Shown: positions 7,501 through 15,323 of the stretch, in pieces
Layout of the letters: the number at the start of each line of letters is the position of its first letter
Position numbering within the stretch: the stretch's first letter is position 1
Origin: JAYWAM01 sp043782425
GTDB lineage: Bacteria > Pseudomonadota > Gammaproteobacteria > Burkholderiales > Usitatibacteraceae
DNA: 18,592 bases
Reading direction: 5' to 3'
NCBI GenBank assembly: GCA_043782425.1
Contig: JAYWAM010000057.1
Location: 1 to 18,592 of the forward strand
The notes under the pieces: model-generated
What the model saw: only the letters and a program-made list of their open reading frames with translations
The model's database searches: none
What the model was told of the DNA's origin: nothing
Made by a program: the position numbers and the translations under genes

Positions 7501-7659
7501 TCATACGATGGCGGCAGGAAACCTCGTGGCGCGCCGGATACCGCCAAGCCAGCGCCGTGGGGCACCCCGCAGGCGCGCCATGAGGCGATTGAGGCGGTGC
7601 GCATTGAGATTGAACGTAACGCCGCGCGCCGTGCCGCCAAGAATGACAAGATTGATTGA
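4591..7659 (+). CDS. UvrD-type SF1 helicase with RelE-like N-terminus and ankyrin repeats
   Basis: A 1022-residue multidomain protein. Residues ~30-90 (KFYRAKLDYANRLLFSVV, then LLLEVIEQHAYDKSR) follow the strand pattern of RelE/ParE-fold proteins; I infer this without a profile search. The SF1 ATPase core is clear: Walker A GGAGSGKT (149-156), Walker B VIDEVQDL (320-327), motif III GDSNQ (349-353), motif IV region RANFRN (385-390), motif V HEAKGLEYEN (479-488) and motif VI YVALTRA (543-549) with the arginine finger. All residues needed for ATP hydrolysis are present. After a helical region, residues ~711-760 hold ankyrin repeats (TPLMAAAAAGN...LLERGADPELTD...GRNALHWAM). Residues ~770-950 are an unrecognised domain, and the last ~60 residues are charged and Ala/Arg-rich. 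It likely translocates on single-stranded nucleic acid, with ankyrins as protein-binding modules. It follows the duplicated-repeat gene by 11 nt. Confidence 0.85.
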   Translation: MRTIEYVGIDTSKVKAQYDKVRQAIERDDFRSAEVKKLASLSHGKFYRAKLDYANRLLFSVVRHNGQVYALLLEVIEQHAYDKSRFLRGAEIDEEKIPLMDAHLAASDAEAVRYIHPERREIHLLGKVISFDDAQETVYRLPPPLIIVGGAGSGKTALTLEKMKHAEGEVLYVTHSAYLAQSARNLYFSNGFEREDQDAVFLSYREFIETIHVPPGREASWRDFAAWFTRQRQTFRDVDGHQAFEEIRGVIAADAEGVLTREQYRALGVRQSIFPVGERDTLYDLFEKYRAWLSASQLYDTNLVAHEWRQLVAPRYDFIVIDEVQDLTTAQLALVLKALRKLGNFLLCGDSNQIVHPNFFSWSKVKTLFWRDQEIAARQDLKVLRANFRNSEQATRVANLLLKIKQSRFGSVDRESNFLVEAVASEAGTVTVMADKDSVKQELNRKTRQATQFAVLVMRDEDKAEARKFFQTPLIFSIHEAKGLEYENIILYRFISDNRAHFSEIAEGVTASDLEGEALEYRRAKDKADKSLEIYKFYVNALYVALTRAIRNLYLIESDSGHVLLRLLGVQTADDKLQVDAKASSLEDWQKEARKLELQGKQEQADAIRQTILRQTPVPWPVFDEARLRETLVKVFREQAPGNKARQQLYEYALCYDEPGLVEYLVKEAKYDAALGFAKQRETLGRKFYAQYFAHNFKDILRQCDVHGVDHRTPMNQTPLMAAAAAGNVPLVDALLERGADPELTDHTGRNALHWAMQEAFHDAKYAGRAFAAIYDRIAPAAIDVMVGERLVRIDRHLTEYFLFQTLWVLFKARFADAAWGARAAINTAAIVAAWKHIPANVLRPERNKRAHLSNVLSRNEVDRDYAYNRSLFKRLQTGWYAFNPQLAVRRRQGETQVWTPVYSALNLRLVKELALPRNWEVVDRLLVAGGEPPADAAIAGERLVARLEMQHAADEARLKAAEQARQQRASYDGGRKPRGAPDTAKPAPWGTPQARHEAIEAVRIEIERNAARRAAKNDKID

Positions 7660-7674
7660 TGATGGAGACGCGCT

Positions 7675-8063
7675 ATGGACAGCAAAAATGCTGACATACT
7701 TGAAGCGTTGGCGGCACCGCCAATGAATGCGATTACGCGGCGCATATGGACCTGATTTCGCCAACGGTGAATGTATTCGGCGTGCCGGGTTTTGAAGTGA
7801 TAGGCTATGACGATTGGGCGCGCCAGTGTGAGTACGAGTTCGAGCAGGGGCTGCTGCACTCGGTGAGCTACGAAGGGCTGCGTGTCATCAGCATGACGCC
7901 TGGCAACGTGTTGTTCTAGACCATAGAAACAGTGCACGGCACAGACGGCACGGTTAACCGCAATGACGTGGAAATTCTTATCAAGAAGGAAGCCGACGGC
8001 AAATGGCGTGTGACGCAAGAGCGCATCCTTCCGCCTGAGGAAATGCAATTCGACAGTCGCTAG
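7675..8063 (+). pseudogene. SnoaL/NTF2-like protein, frameshifted and with a nonsense codon
   Basis: A short gene begins at the ATG at 7675 (GGAG a few bases upstream) and reads MDSKNADILEALAA. After that a frameshift between about 7715 and 7735 moves the coding sense to the frame that contains DYAAHMDLISPTVNVFGVPG. This continues through EVIGYDDWARQCEYEF to a TAG at 7917-7919, and past it TIETVHGTDGTVNRNDVEIL and KWRVTQERILPP, ending at 8061-8063. The pattern (helical start, VFGVPGF, a Trp after the second strand, late W-R-V strand) is that of a DUF4440/SnoaL-like domain of the NTF2 fold, about 128 residues if intact. Such domains are often small-molecule-binding or enzymatic, but no specific role can be inferred. 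It is co-directional with the helicase gene and starts 15 nt after it. At least two lesions make function unlikely, unless they are sequencing errors. Confidence 0.65.
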
Positions 8064-8130
8064 CAGCACTGAGAACCGCCCCAGCATGGGCTGAACGAAT
8101 CTCGTGGCGTGCGGCGGCAAAGGGGTACAC

Positions 8131-9519
8131 ATGGCAATCTGGCATAAAGAGATTTCGGCCTCGATTGAATCAGTGGTTGATAATGCCGACATCGTCGCCC
8201 TGCATCGTCGCTGGACAGCGCAGCGCGCTGCCTGCGGCGGCGTGCCGCCGGCCGAAGAATTTCAAGTGGCCGACACCCTGGCTGACATTGCGCCCAATCT
8301 GATGCTGCTGCAAGCCGTTGGCGACGATTTTCTCTATCACCACTACGGCGCGGACATCATGCGTCATAGCCAGTTTGACATGACGGGGCGCATGGTATCG
8401 GAGTTCGGCGGCGAGATCGGTGAATTTTTTGCCGAGCGTTACCGTCGCGTGCGCGCCAGCGGACAGCCTCTATACACCGTGCATTTCTCTGACCGCGCCA
8501 AGTCGGTGTTGACCTGGGAGCGGCTGATTCTGCCGCTCAAGGACAACGCCAGCGGTGATTGGATGCTGGTGTACAACCGGCCGCTGGAATCGCGTCATCA
8601 ATTGCTCGAGGCGGTGCTCAATGCCGCCAGCGACGCTATCCTCGCGGTGCGCGCGCAACGCGATGAAAGCGGTGCGCACAGCGGCTGGCTGATTCTGGTT
8701 GCCAATGCGGCGTTTGCGCAAATTGCCGGTGCAGCGGTCGAGGATCTAGTCGGTCGCATTGTGCAACAGGTTCTGCCGCGCTGGGACGAGTTTGGCCTCG
8801 AAGCCGATTGCCATGCGGCCATGAGGCAGGCAAGGGGACAGCAGCGTGACATTGAAGTGCTGCTTGATGGCGCGCTGCGCTGGTTCTCGGCCTACACCGG
8901 GCCGCTAGGCGACGGTTGTGTGGTGCGTCTGGCTGACATCACGGCGGTCAAGCAAACCGAAATGGCGCTGCGCAATAGCGCGTTGCGGCTGCAATCGGAC
9001 AATGCGCAATTACAACAGATGGCCTTGCTCGACGGCCTGACGGGTTTAGCGAACCGGCGCGCTTTCGATGCCTACATCGAGCGCGAGATCTCACACGCCA
9101 GGCGCAGCGGCGAGCCGTTGGCGCTGGCGATGTGCGACATCGACTATTTCAAGGCTTACAACGACACGTACGGTCACCTCGCAGGCGACGACGCCATACG
9201 CGCAGTGGCGCAAGTGCTCTCCACAGCTTGCACGCGCGCAGTGGATCTGGTGGCGCGCTATGGCGGAGAAGAATTTGTGGTGGTGATGCCACACACTACC
9301 AAAGAAGGAGCGCTCATCGTGCTACAGCGGGCGCAGCAGGCGCTGCGCCAGCGCGCCATTGCCCATGCTGCCTCGCCAAGCGAGCGTTTGTTAACGTTGA
9401 GTTTCGGCGTTGCGCAATTTGCGCCCGATAGCGATGGCACGGCCAGCGCGCTGATCGGTCACGCCGATGCGGCGCTGTTCCGCGCCAAGCAAGCGGGACG
9501 CAACCGCATCGCAGCGTAA
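8131..9519 (+). CDS. PAS-GGDEF diguanylate cyclase
   Basis: A 463-residue soluble protein that should make cyclic di-GMP from two GTP. The ATG at 8131, preceded by AAAGGGG, is preferred over an upstream in-frame GTG at 8104. Two sensor regions precede the output domain: residues ~25-125 look like a PAS_5-type domain (conserved LMLLQAVGDDFLYHHYGADI), and ~150-265 look like a canonical PAS (LEAVLNAASDAILAV...NAAFAQIAG). A short coiled stretch links to the GGDEF domain (~297-460), which has LDGLTGLANRRAFD, the metal-binding CDIDYFKAYND (Asp336) and the signature GGEEF (378-382), all consistent with activity. An RxxD inhibitory site (RAVD, 369-372) lies exactly five residues before GGEEF, so product feedback inhibition is expected. 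No transmembrane segment is seen, so the signal is probably cytoplasmic. It stands alone between a pseudogene and the sigma-factor operon. Confidence 0.93.
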   Translation: MAIWHKEISASIESVVDNADIVALHRRWTAQRAACGGVPPAEEFQVADTLADIAPNLMLLQAVGDDFLYHHYGADIMRHSQFDMTGRMVSEFGGEIGEFFAERYRRVRASGQPLYTVHFSDRAKSVLTWERLILPLKDNASGDWMLVYNRPLESRHQLLEAVLNAASDAILAVRAQRDESGAHSGWLILVANAAFAQIAGAAVEDLVGRIVQQVLPRWDEFGLEADCHAAMRQARGQQRDIEVLLDGALRWFSAYTGPLGDGCVVRLADITAVKQTEMALRNSALRLQSDNAQLQQMALLDGLTGLANRRAFDAYIEREISHARRSGEPLALAMCDIDYFKAYNDTYGHLAGDDAIRAVAQVLSTACTRAVDLVARYGGEEFVVVMPHTTKEGALIVLQRAQQALRQRAIAHAASPSERLLTLSFGVAQFAPDSDGTASALIGHADAALFRAKQAGRNRIAA

Positions 9520-9698
9520 GCGTCGGGTATGCGGCATCAGAAAGAAGCGCCGCGCCATTGTTGCCCACTGTAGGACCACCAGGGGTTTATCCGGTCGAAA
9601 ATTGTTTTGCCAGCGCAGGGAATAAATCCTTGGCGCCGCGTGTTAGCCGGGGTGTAACAGGGCTAATTTCTCTATAAATTCTTTCTGGAGCATAGTGC

Positions 9699-10199
9699 TT
9701 GGAACCGCAACTGGACATCGCCGCCTGCATTCCGCGCCTGCGCCGCTATGCGCGGGCGCTGGTGAGTGACCGCGCCGGCGCTGACGATCTGGTGCAGGAT
9801 GCTCTGGAACGCGCCTGGACGCGGCAGGCGCAGTTTCAGTCAGGGACGAATTTGCGCGCCTGGTTATTCGCCATCATGCATAACGTCTATATCAATCAAG
9901 TGCGTGCAAGGCGTGAGACTACATTGTTGGACGGCAGCGAGATCGATGTGGCGGTGCGCGCAACGCAAGGCGATGGCCTGGCGATTCGCGATCTGGAGCG
10001 CGCGCTTGGGACGCTCCCGGTGGAACAGCGTGAGGTGTTGCTGCTGGTGGCGCTCGAAGATATGAGTTATCACGAGGCGGCGCACACTCTCGGTATTCCC
10101 ATCGGCACGGTCATGTCGCGTCTGGCGCGCGGGCGCGAAAAGTTGCGTGTACTTATGCATGGTGCTGCACTCTCTCCCAAGTTACAGGTGGTCAAATGA
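9699..10199 (+). CDS. ECF-family RNA polymerase sigma factor
   Basis: A 166-residue group IV sigma factor with only regions 2 and 4. Region 2 (~14-68) includes LRRYARALVSDRAGADDLVQDALERAW and the LRAWLFAIMHNVYIN core-binding/-10 recognition helices. Region 4 (~100-152) includes LGTLPVEQREVLLLVALEDMSYHEAA followed by the helix-turn-helix IPIGTVMSRLARGREKLR. The start is a TTG at 9699, chosen because GGAG lies about 9 nt upstream and no ATG fits. Its stop codon overlaps the next start by 4 nt (ATGA), the usual arrangement of an ECF sigma with its anti-sigma factor. The upstream gap contains GTGTAAC and TATAAAT-like stretches that might be promoter elements, but I could not define one. The likely regulon includes its own operon. 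Confidence 0.92.
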   Translation: MEPQLDIAACIPRLRRYARALVSDRAGADDLVQDALERAWTRQAQFQSGTNLRAWLFAIMHNVYINQVRARRETTLLDGSEIDVAVRATQGDGLAIRDLERALGTLPVEQREVLLLVALEDMSYHEAAHTLGIPIGTVMSRLARGREKLRVLMHGAALSPKLQVVK

Positions 10200-11014
10200 G
10201 CGAAAAACTTCCCATCACCGAAGCGGATTTGCAGGCCTATGTAGATAGCAGGCTGCCTGAGGCGCGCTGCGCGGATATCGAAGCCTATCTTGCGGCGCGT
10301 CCCGACGAAGCGGCGCGCATGCAAGTCTATCGTCAGCAAAACGAAGCGCTGCACAGGCTTTTCGATCCTGTGCTCGATGAACCGCATCCAGAGCGTCTTC
10401 AGGCCCTGGCTTCGCCTGCGCGGCGCCAGACATGGCAGCGTTGGTTCGCGCCGCTGCGCATGGCTGCGGCTGCAGCGTGGCTCGGTTTGGGCGCCGTGCT
10501 CGGCTGGTATATGAACGACAACGCTAGTCACGACAATGCTCGGGTCAGCAGAGCCAAGCCGTCTGCCGCCGCTGTGGAGGCTGTTCCCTTGGCGCACCGC
10601 GCCATGCTGGCGCACATGACTTTTGTTCCCGAGCAGCGCCATCCGGTGGAGGTGGGCGCGGATCAGGAAGCGCACCTGGTGGAGTGGCTATCTAAACGTC
10701 TGGGCAAGCCGGTACGCATCCCCACATTGGTAGAGCAGGGCTATGCGCTGGTCGGCGGGCGGCTGCTGCCGGGGGATGACAACCCGGCGGCGCAGTTCAT
10801 GTATGAAGATCCGCGCGGCGGCAGGCTCACGCTTTATGTGAAAACCAAGACGAACAACCCCGATGGCGACAGCGCCTTCCGCTACTCCCAGGAAAAAGGT
10901 GTCAGTGTGTTTTACTGGATAGACGGTGATTTTGGCTATGCCTTGTCAGGTTCTATAGACAAGCCACGACTATTAGAGGTGGCCAAAGCGGTGTATCACC
11001 AGATCAAGCTGTAG
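10196..11014 (+). CDS. Transmembrane anti-sigma factor
   Basis: A 272-residue single-pass inner-membrane protein. The cytoplasmic N-terminus (1-85) has the pattern of anti-sigma factors that bind ECF sigma (ITEADLQAYVDSRLPEAR, then EAYLAARPDEAARM), without the zinc-binding H-x3-C-x2-C motif. One membrane segment spans ~88-106. The periplasmic part (~107-272) contains a conserved-looking block, HLVEWLSKRLGKPVRIPTL, followed by GYALVGGRLLPG and a beta-rich C-terminus ending SIDKPRLLEVAKAVYHQI, as in the putative transmembrane anti-sigma factors of proteobacteria. It begins with ATGA, overlapping the sigma gene stop, and should hold that sigma factor inactive until an envelope signal is sensed. 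The signal is unknown; the downstream DUF305 gene hints at metals. Confidence 0.88.
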   Translation: MSEKLPITEADLQAYVDSRLPEARCADIEAYLAARPDEAARMQVYRQQNEALHRLFDPVLDEPHPERLQALASPARRQTWQRWFAPLRMAAAAAWLGLGAVLGWYMNDNASHDNARVSRAKPSAAAVEAVPLAHRAMLAHMTFVPEQRHPVEVGADQEAHLVEWLSKRLGKPVRIPTLVEQGYALVGGRLLPGDDNPAAQFMYEDPRGGRLTLYVKTKTNNPDGDSAFRYSQEKGVSVFYWIDGDFGYALSGSIDKPRLLEVAKAVYHQIKL

Positions 11015-11126
11015 CCCGCTTGGCTTTTCTGTTCCTCAATCCAGACCTTCAGACCTTATAACGCGGAAGATTTACTCTTCTATTGTTTTTATCGACACCC
11101 ACTCATTTTCAACCCCGGAGACCAAT

Positions 11127-12488
11127 ATGAACCCACAACGGCGCGATTTTCTCAAGACCACGGCGGCGCTCGCCGCAGCGACCGGCCTCAGCCACATTGG
11201 CAGTGCACAGGCCGAGTCCTCCATCGAGGCGCAGGACCGCGTCTTCATCACCAATGAAGATTCCAACACGCTGGCGGTGATAGACCCGCGCAGCAACAGC
11301 GTCGAGACCAGCATCAATCTCACCAGTTTTGACGAGGATGCACGCCCGCCTTTTCGCTTTGTGACCGCCGGTGTGGCGCCAACGCACGCGGCGATGATAC
11401 ACAAGCCGCTGTATCACGGCTGCATTGATGCGCACGGCGCCGTGCCTTCGCCCGACGGCAAGCTGCTGGCGACCAGCGGGCGCGGCTCGAGCAACATCTA
11501 CCTCATCGACGCGCTGAACAAGCGCGTCATCGGCAATACGCCTAACCCTGCGGCAGGGCCGAGCACCAATGCCGAACGTCTGTCGAGCGGCATCCTGGTG
11601 GGGCGTGAGCCGCACGAGCCGACATTTACGCGTAACGGCAAGGAGCTGTGGGTGACATTGCGCGGCGAAGATCGCATCGCCATTTTAGATGTCGAGCGCG
11701 CGCTGAAGCAGGTGGGAGGAATCGATGCAGGCGCAATTTTGCGTTATGTGACTACCATCAACGGCCCAGCGCAGGTGTGGTTCAACGCCAACGGCACGCT
11801 GGCGTTCGTGGCCAGCCAAAAAGTATCCAAGGTTGATGTGTTGCGCCTCAATGCCGATGCCTCGGGCCATTCGCGCCCCGAGCGCGTCACCACGCTCGAT
11901 ATTGCTGCGCAGGACAAACCGGCTTTTACGCCGTTTCTCAAAACCAGTCCGGACGGGCGCGAAGTGTGGTTTTCCCACAAGCTCGCCGATGCGGTTTCGT
12001 GCTGTTCCACCAGTGATACATTTGAATTTCACGATAGCGTGTCTCTAGGCAATCTGGCGCGCCCCAACCATGTCGAGTTTGTCGAAAACAACAAAGGTAA
12101 AGTGGTGTATGCAAGCCTGGCGCGCGTTGATGACGGCGGCCCTGGCGGCGTGGCGTCAAGCCAGATCGCCATCATCGACCGCAGCGCTAAGCCCGGTGCG
12201 CGCAAGATGGCAAGCACTTTTTTTAGCCACGCGCGCGAGGCGCACGGTTTGTGGACCAACCCGGCAAATGACCTGCTTTATGTAGCGCACGAGCAAGATG
12301 AGTTACCGGGAACGCCGCAGGCAGGGCAGACGGTATGCACGGCATTTGATGTGTCCGATCCGTTCAATCCCAAGTTCATTGCACAAATTCCGCTCGGCAG
12401 CTTGAAATTGCCCTCGGGCGAGTTGCGCAACAAAAAAAGCATCAACCTGGTGTATGTGCGTCCGGGTTACCGCGGTCAAACAGCATGA
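11127..12488 (+). CDS. Tat-exported YncE-like beta-propeller protein
   Basis: A 453-residue periplasmic protein. The N-terminus has a twin-arginine signal (RRDFLK at 5-10, then a hydrophobic Ala-rich stretch and probable cleavage after AQA, residue 29), so it is exported folded. The rest is a repeated beta-strand pattern of YVTN/YncE-type propellers: FITNEDSNTLAVIDP, then GKLLATSGRGSSNIYLIDA, GKELWVTLRGEDRIAILDV, GTLAFVASQKVSKVDVL, and later blades including DLLYVAHEQDELPG. No cytochrome-type CxxCH heme motif is seen. A GGAG precedes the ATG at a suitable distance. It begins 112 bp after the anti-sigma gene and ends overlapping the DUF305 gene by 4 nt (ATGA), so the four genes probably form one operon. 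The ligand is unknown; a role in periplasmic redox or metal stress is an inference from the neighbours. Confidence 0.85.
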   Translation: MNPQRRDFLKTTAALAAATGLSHIGSAQAESSIEAQDRVFITNEDSNTLAVIDPRSNSVETSINLTSFDEDARPPFRFVTAGVAPTHAAMIHKPLYHGCIDAHGAVPSPDGKLLATSGRGSSNIYLIDALNKRVIGNTPNPAAGPSTNAERLSSGILVGREPHEPTFTRNGKELWVTLRGEDRIAILDVERALKQVGGIDAGAILRYVTTINGPAQVWFNANGTLAFVASQKVSKVDVLRLNADASGHSRPERVTTLDIAAQDKPAFTPFLKTSPDGREVWFSHKLADAVSCCSTSDTFEFHDSVSLGNLARPNHVEFVENNKGKVVYASLARVDDGGPGGVASSQIAIIDRSAKPGARKMASTFFSHAREAHGLWTNPANDLLYVAHEQDELPGTPQAGQTVCTAFDVSDPFNPKFIAQIPLGSLKLPSGELRNKKSINLVYVRPGYRGQTA

Positions 12489-12940
12489 AGCGCCTACTCG
12501 CAGCGGGCGTCCTGTTGACGCTCACGTCTCTGGGTGTGACTGGTTGCCAGCATGCAGGCGCACCTGCGGGCAGCCACCTGCATAGCGCGCCTGAAGTTCC
12601 GGCGCGTTACGGCAAAAGTTTTGAGATCTACGCAACAGAGATGAACATCGGCATGGGAAAAATGATGTCCGACATGCATGCGCCTGGCTACACGGGCGAT
12701 GCGGATATCGATTTTCTGGCGATGATGATTCCGCATCACGAAGGCGCCGTGGACATGGCGCGTCTGGTTCTACAGCACGGCAACGATACCGTGACGCGCA
12801 AACTGGCGGAGGAGATCATCGCCAGCCAGATGGTCGAGATAGAAGGCATGCAGCGCCGCCTGCAAGACCTCAAGCGCGGCGCCAGCCGCACCGATCCCGG
12901 CGGCTATCCCGCATTGGGTGGAACGCGCGGCGCGCGCTAG
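12485..12940 (+). CDS. DUF305 lipoprotein
   Basis: A 151-residue predicted lipoprotein with signal peptide 1-20 and lipobox VTGC (Cys21). The DUF305 domain (~50-130) is clear: DIDFLAMMIPHHEGAVDMARLVL with the paired His84-His85 and the following Met residues, then a helix ending IIASQMVEIEGMQRRL. Members of this family are four-helix ferritin-like bundles rich in His and Met, and some are implicated in copper binding in the periplasm. The Met-rich segment before the domain (MNIGMGKMMSDMHAPGY) also fits metal binding. The start codon overlaps the propeller gene stop, so translation is coupled. A short Gly/Arg-rich tail follows the domain. Metal identity cannot be told from sequence. Confidence 0.9.
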   Translation: MKRLLAAGVLLTLTSLGVTGCQHAGAPAGSHLHSAPEVPARYGKSFEIYATEMNIGMGKMMSDMHAPGYTGDADIDFLAMMIPHHEGAVDMARLVLQHGNDTVTRKLAEEIIASQMVEIEGMQRRLQDLKRGASRTDPGGYPALGGTRGAR

Positions 12941-13099
12941 TGGCTAGTGCACTGATGATTGGGGTTGGGTCGCTTAATAAGTTTAAGATGTTCTCTGCCC
13001 CCGTCATCCGCACAACAGGCTTTGCGCTCGCGCCAAAAGCGCCGACAATTCCAGGGCCTGTTTTATCAAGGCGCCAGAAGTTGTAGCATTAAAAGTTTC

Positions 13100-13117
13100 T
13101 CCCCGCATGAACGGGGA
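13100..13117 (-). terminator. Possible weak terminator of the beta-helix gene
   Basis: A hairpin with 6-bp arms (TCCCCG / CGGGGA around a 6-nt loop) lies about 50 bp beyond the stop of the minus-strand beta-helix gene. On that strand it is followed by GAAACTTTTAAT, a short U-rich tail. The stem and U tract are modest, so termination is only a possibility. Confidence 0.3.
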
Positions 13118-13167
13118 ACAAGCCCAGATTCCACGGGACTGGTGAATGTTTCCCCGCTGCGCTCACC

Positions 13168-15323
13168 CTAGTTTCCTTCTACTGCACCGATGGCTGGAGG
13201 ATTGGTTCGCGCTTTACCAAACATATCGAACAGCGATCCGTAAAGTGCGTTACCAGCGCCGATGAGCGGTGAACCAACAGAAGGCGTGAAGTTGGTTCCC
13301 GGTGCGGTAAAAAGAGGATTTCCGGTGAAAGAAGCCGTGTCGAAGCCAGATGTTGCGGCATAAGTTCTCCAGGCTGAAAGGCTCCCTCGCCCCGCCACCC
13401 AGGAAAAAGTGGCGGCGGAATAGCAATGATTGTTGTTGATGAATGCGTAGGATGTAAGCGCAAGCGGGTAGCTGAAGCAGTTGAATGGACCGTTATTCCC
13501 TGTCGATGCCGCGCTGTAAAAGACGGTATTGTTGGCAATGATATGACCCGTACCCTCAACACCAACCTGAATGCCTGTTCCACCTGTATTGGCATTGGGG
13601 CCATACCAGATTGTGTTGTTTCTGATTACATTGCGGGTATTCACGTCATCGGCGACGTTTGTGCGAACAGGCGCAGTTGCAACACCGATCCCTACCCCCC
13701 TTGAGACGTATCAATGATGATGAGATTATTTTCAATGACACAATCAGGGCAACCCGTCACGGTCAGCCCGGTGTTGCCCGCATTCTTAATCGTATTTCCG
13801 GAAAATATGGCATGACGTTCATATGCCGGGTGAGTCCCCCCGGTCAAGTTGCCAAATTCTATTCCCCAACATCCGCCCGTATTTGCGGTCGGCGCAATTT
13901 CAATGAGGTTGTCTTTAACCAGCAAGCCGTCGACGGACATGTGCGCTTCCATTACCGCACCCAGGCATGTCAGACCATACTGGCCGTGGATAGAGTTTCC
14001 AATCACTTGCATATTTGTGATCGCCGTTGAAGATGCGAAGTAGAGGGTATGGTCAAAAACATTGGAACTGCCGTTTCCGTCCCAATAGTTGTAGGAGACT
14101 TCAGTGTTGTCGCCCCCTCCAAGATAACCAAGACTACTGGTGTTGGTGATGTGGCTCCCTGTTAGCTTTATATTCCGAGTGTTACCCGCATTGCTCTCGT
14201 TGTAAACCGCGATGTCGAATGCATCCAGGTCGAGATTACACATGTTCACGTCATGTGCGCCTTGATAGAAAAAGAATCCATGGTTAGGATTGCCACTCGC
14301 ACTGATCACTCCCTTCAGCTTAAGATTGAGCAGGCGTACCCCTCCATTACCATCGAAATTGAACAGAGTAGAAGCTCCCGCTGCATTATTAATAATGGGT
14401 TTCGCAGTTCCAGCGAAAGTCGTCGGCGTATATTCCCTGAGGTCGTTACAGGCGACGCCAGCGCCGCATCGGTTGCTGCCGATGTAAAGACTTCCCCCTC
14501 CAACAGAGTTGAAAGCCCCACCTTTACAGAGAGCAACGGTGTCGTTTGCCGCAAGCGCACTAAAGCGCGCTGCGGCATTTGCTATGGTGCGCCGCGGGGC
14601 CGACGCGCTTGTGCCGGCATTTGCATCACTTCCCGCAACACAGTCAGCTTCTGCGCCGGTTCCACAATCACAGTAGTAAAAAACATTGCCACGCATCGGT
14701 TCTGCGGCGCATGCGGCGGCAACACTTTCGATAGTAGGGGCGGTAAGCGCAAACGTCGCCGTCATACTTCTTGCGGCTGATAGCGTGGTTGTACAAGCGC
14801 CTGTCCCCGTACTGGCGCCGCTCCAACTGGAGAAGGCGTAGCCCGCCGCGGGAGCTGCGTTCAGCGTCACCACTGCGCTGCTGGGATAAGACGCGCTGCA
14901 TGTTGCGCCGCAAGCGATGCCGCTGGGGTTGGAAGTGACCGTGCCCGAGCCGCTCAGGGTCACGTTCAGCGCGTAGAGCGCAGGGGGTGTTGCGCCTGCA
15001 CCGATGACGACGCTATTGCTCGCGCTGCCGCCAGACCCGCTGCAATTCAAGGCGTAAGTACTCAAGCCGTTTGGCGCAATGACGCTCTGGCTTCCTGACG
15101 TAGCCTTGACGCCCGACCACGCGCCCGAGGCGGCGCAGATGGTAGCTTCGGTTGAAGTCCAGGTGAGGGTTGATGCAGCGCCAGTGCTAACACTCATTGG
15201 ATTGGCGCTGATTGAAAGCGTGGCGGCGTGGGCGGTGACGGCGCACGATAGCGCAAAGCTCAGTAGCAACCACACCTGTAGCATGTTCTTCAGACGTGCA
15301 GTGGTTGTTATTCGATTTGGCAT
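13168..15323 (-). pseudogene. Exported right-handed beta-helix protein, frameshifted in a G tract
   Basis: Reading right to left, an ATG at 15323 opens a 543-codon frame. It encodes a signal peptide (cleavage after AHA, residue 33), an Ig-like domain (~35-107, with ...STLTWTSTEATICAA...), and a repeat domain of the kind with GYAFSSWSG (~120-192). A Cys-containing linker follows, then a long right-handed parallel beta-helix with PbH1-type repeats such as NIKLTGSHITNTS, TNMQVIGNSIHG, HAIFSGNTIKNAG and CVIENNLIIID. The frame stops at 13692-13694. The beta-helix continues without a break in another frame (TRNVIRNNTIWYGPN... to IGAVEGN) down to 13168. Adding one G to the run of six at 13695-13700 restores a single frame of about 717 codons. 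The whole would be a secreted or surface protein, possibly polysaccharide-binding or -degrading. It could be a true lesion, a phase-variable tract or a sequencing error. Confidence 0.8.

Noticed and set aside
3387..7919. Three in-frame TAG codons in two genes (3387, 3435, 7917), which could suggest amber suppression or recoding
   Set aside because: TAG also ends several intact genes here (positions 1215, 11012, 12938), and both genes carry other lesions (the vapBC deletion and lost Asp, the SnoaL frameshift). Ordinary decay is simpler.
7266..8192. 308-codon minus-strand open frame
   Set aside because: It spans the helicase C-terminus and the SnoaL remnant in antisense, with no ribosome-binding site and low-complexity Ala/Ser/Arg composition.
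13095..13165. CRISPR-like repeats: GTTTCTCCCCGC...CGGGGAAC and a second GTTTCCCCGC 53 bp later
   Set aside because: The two share only about 10 bases, the spacing does not match a type I-E unit of about 61 bp, there are no further repeats and no cas genes. Better explained as a chance hairpin or weak terminator.
14253..14780. 175-codon plus-strand open frame inside the beta-helix gene
   Set aside because: It is antisense to well-formed beta-helix repeats and has no family resemblance.
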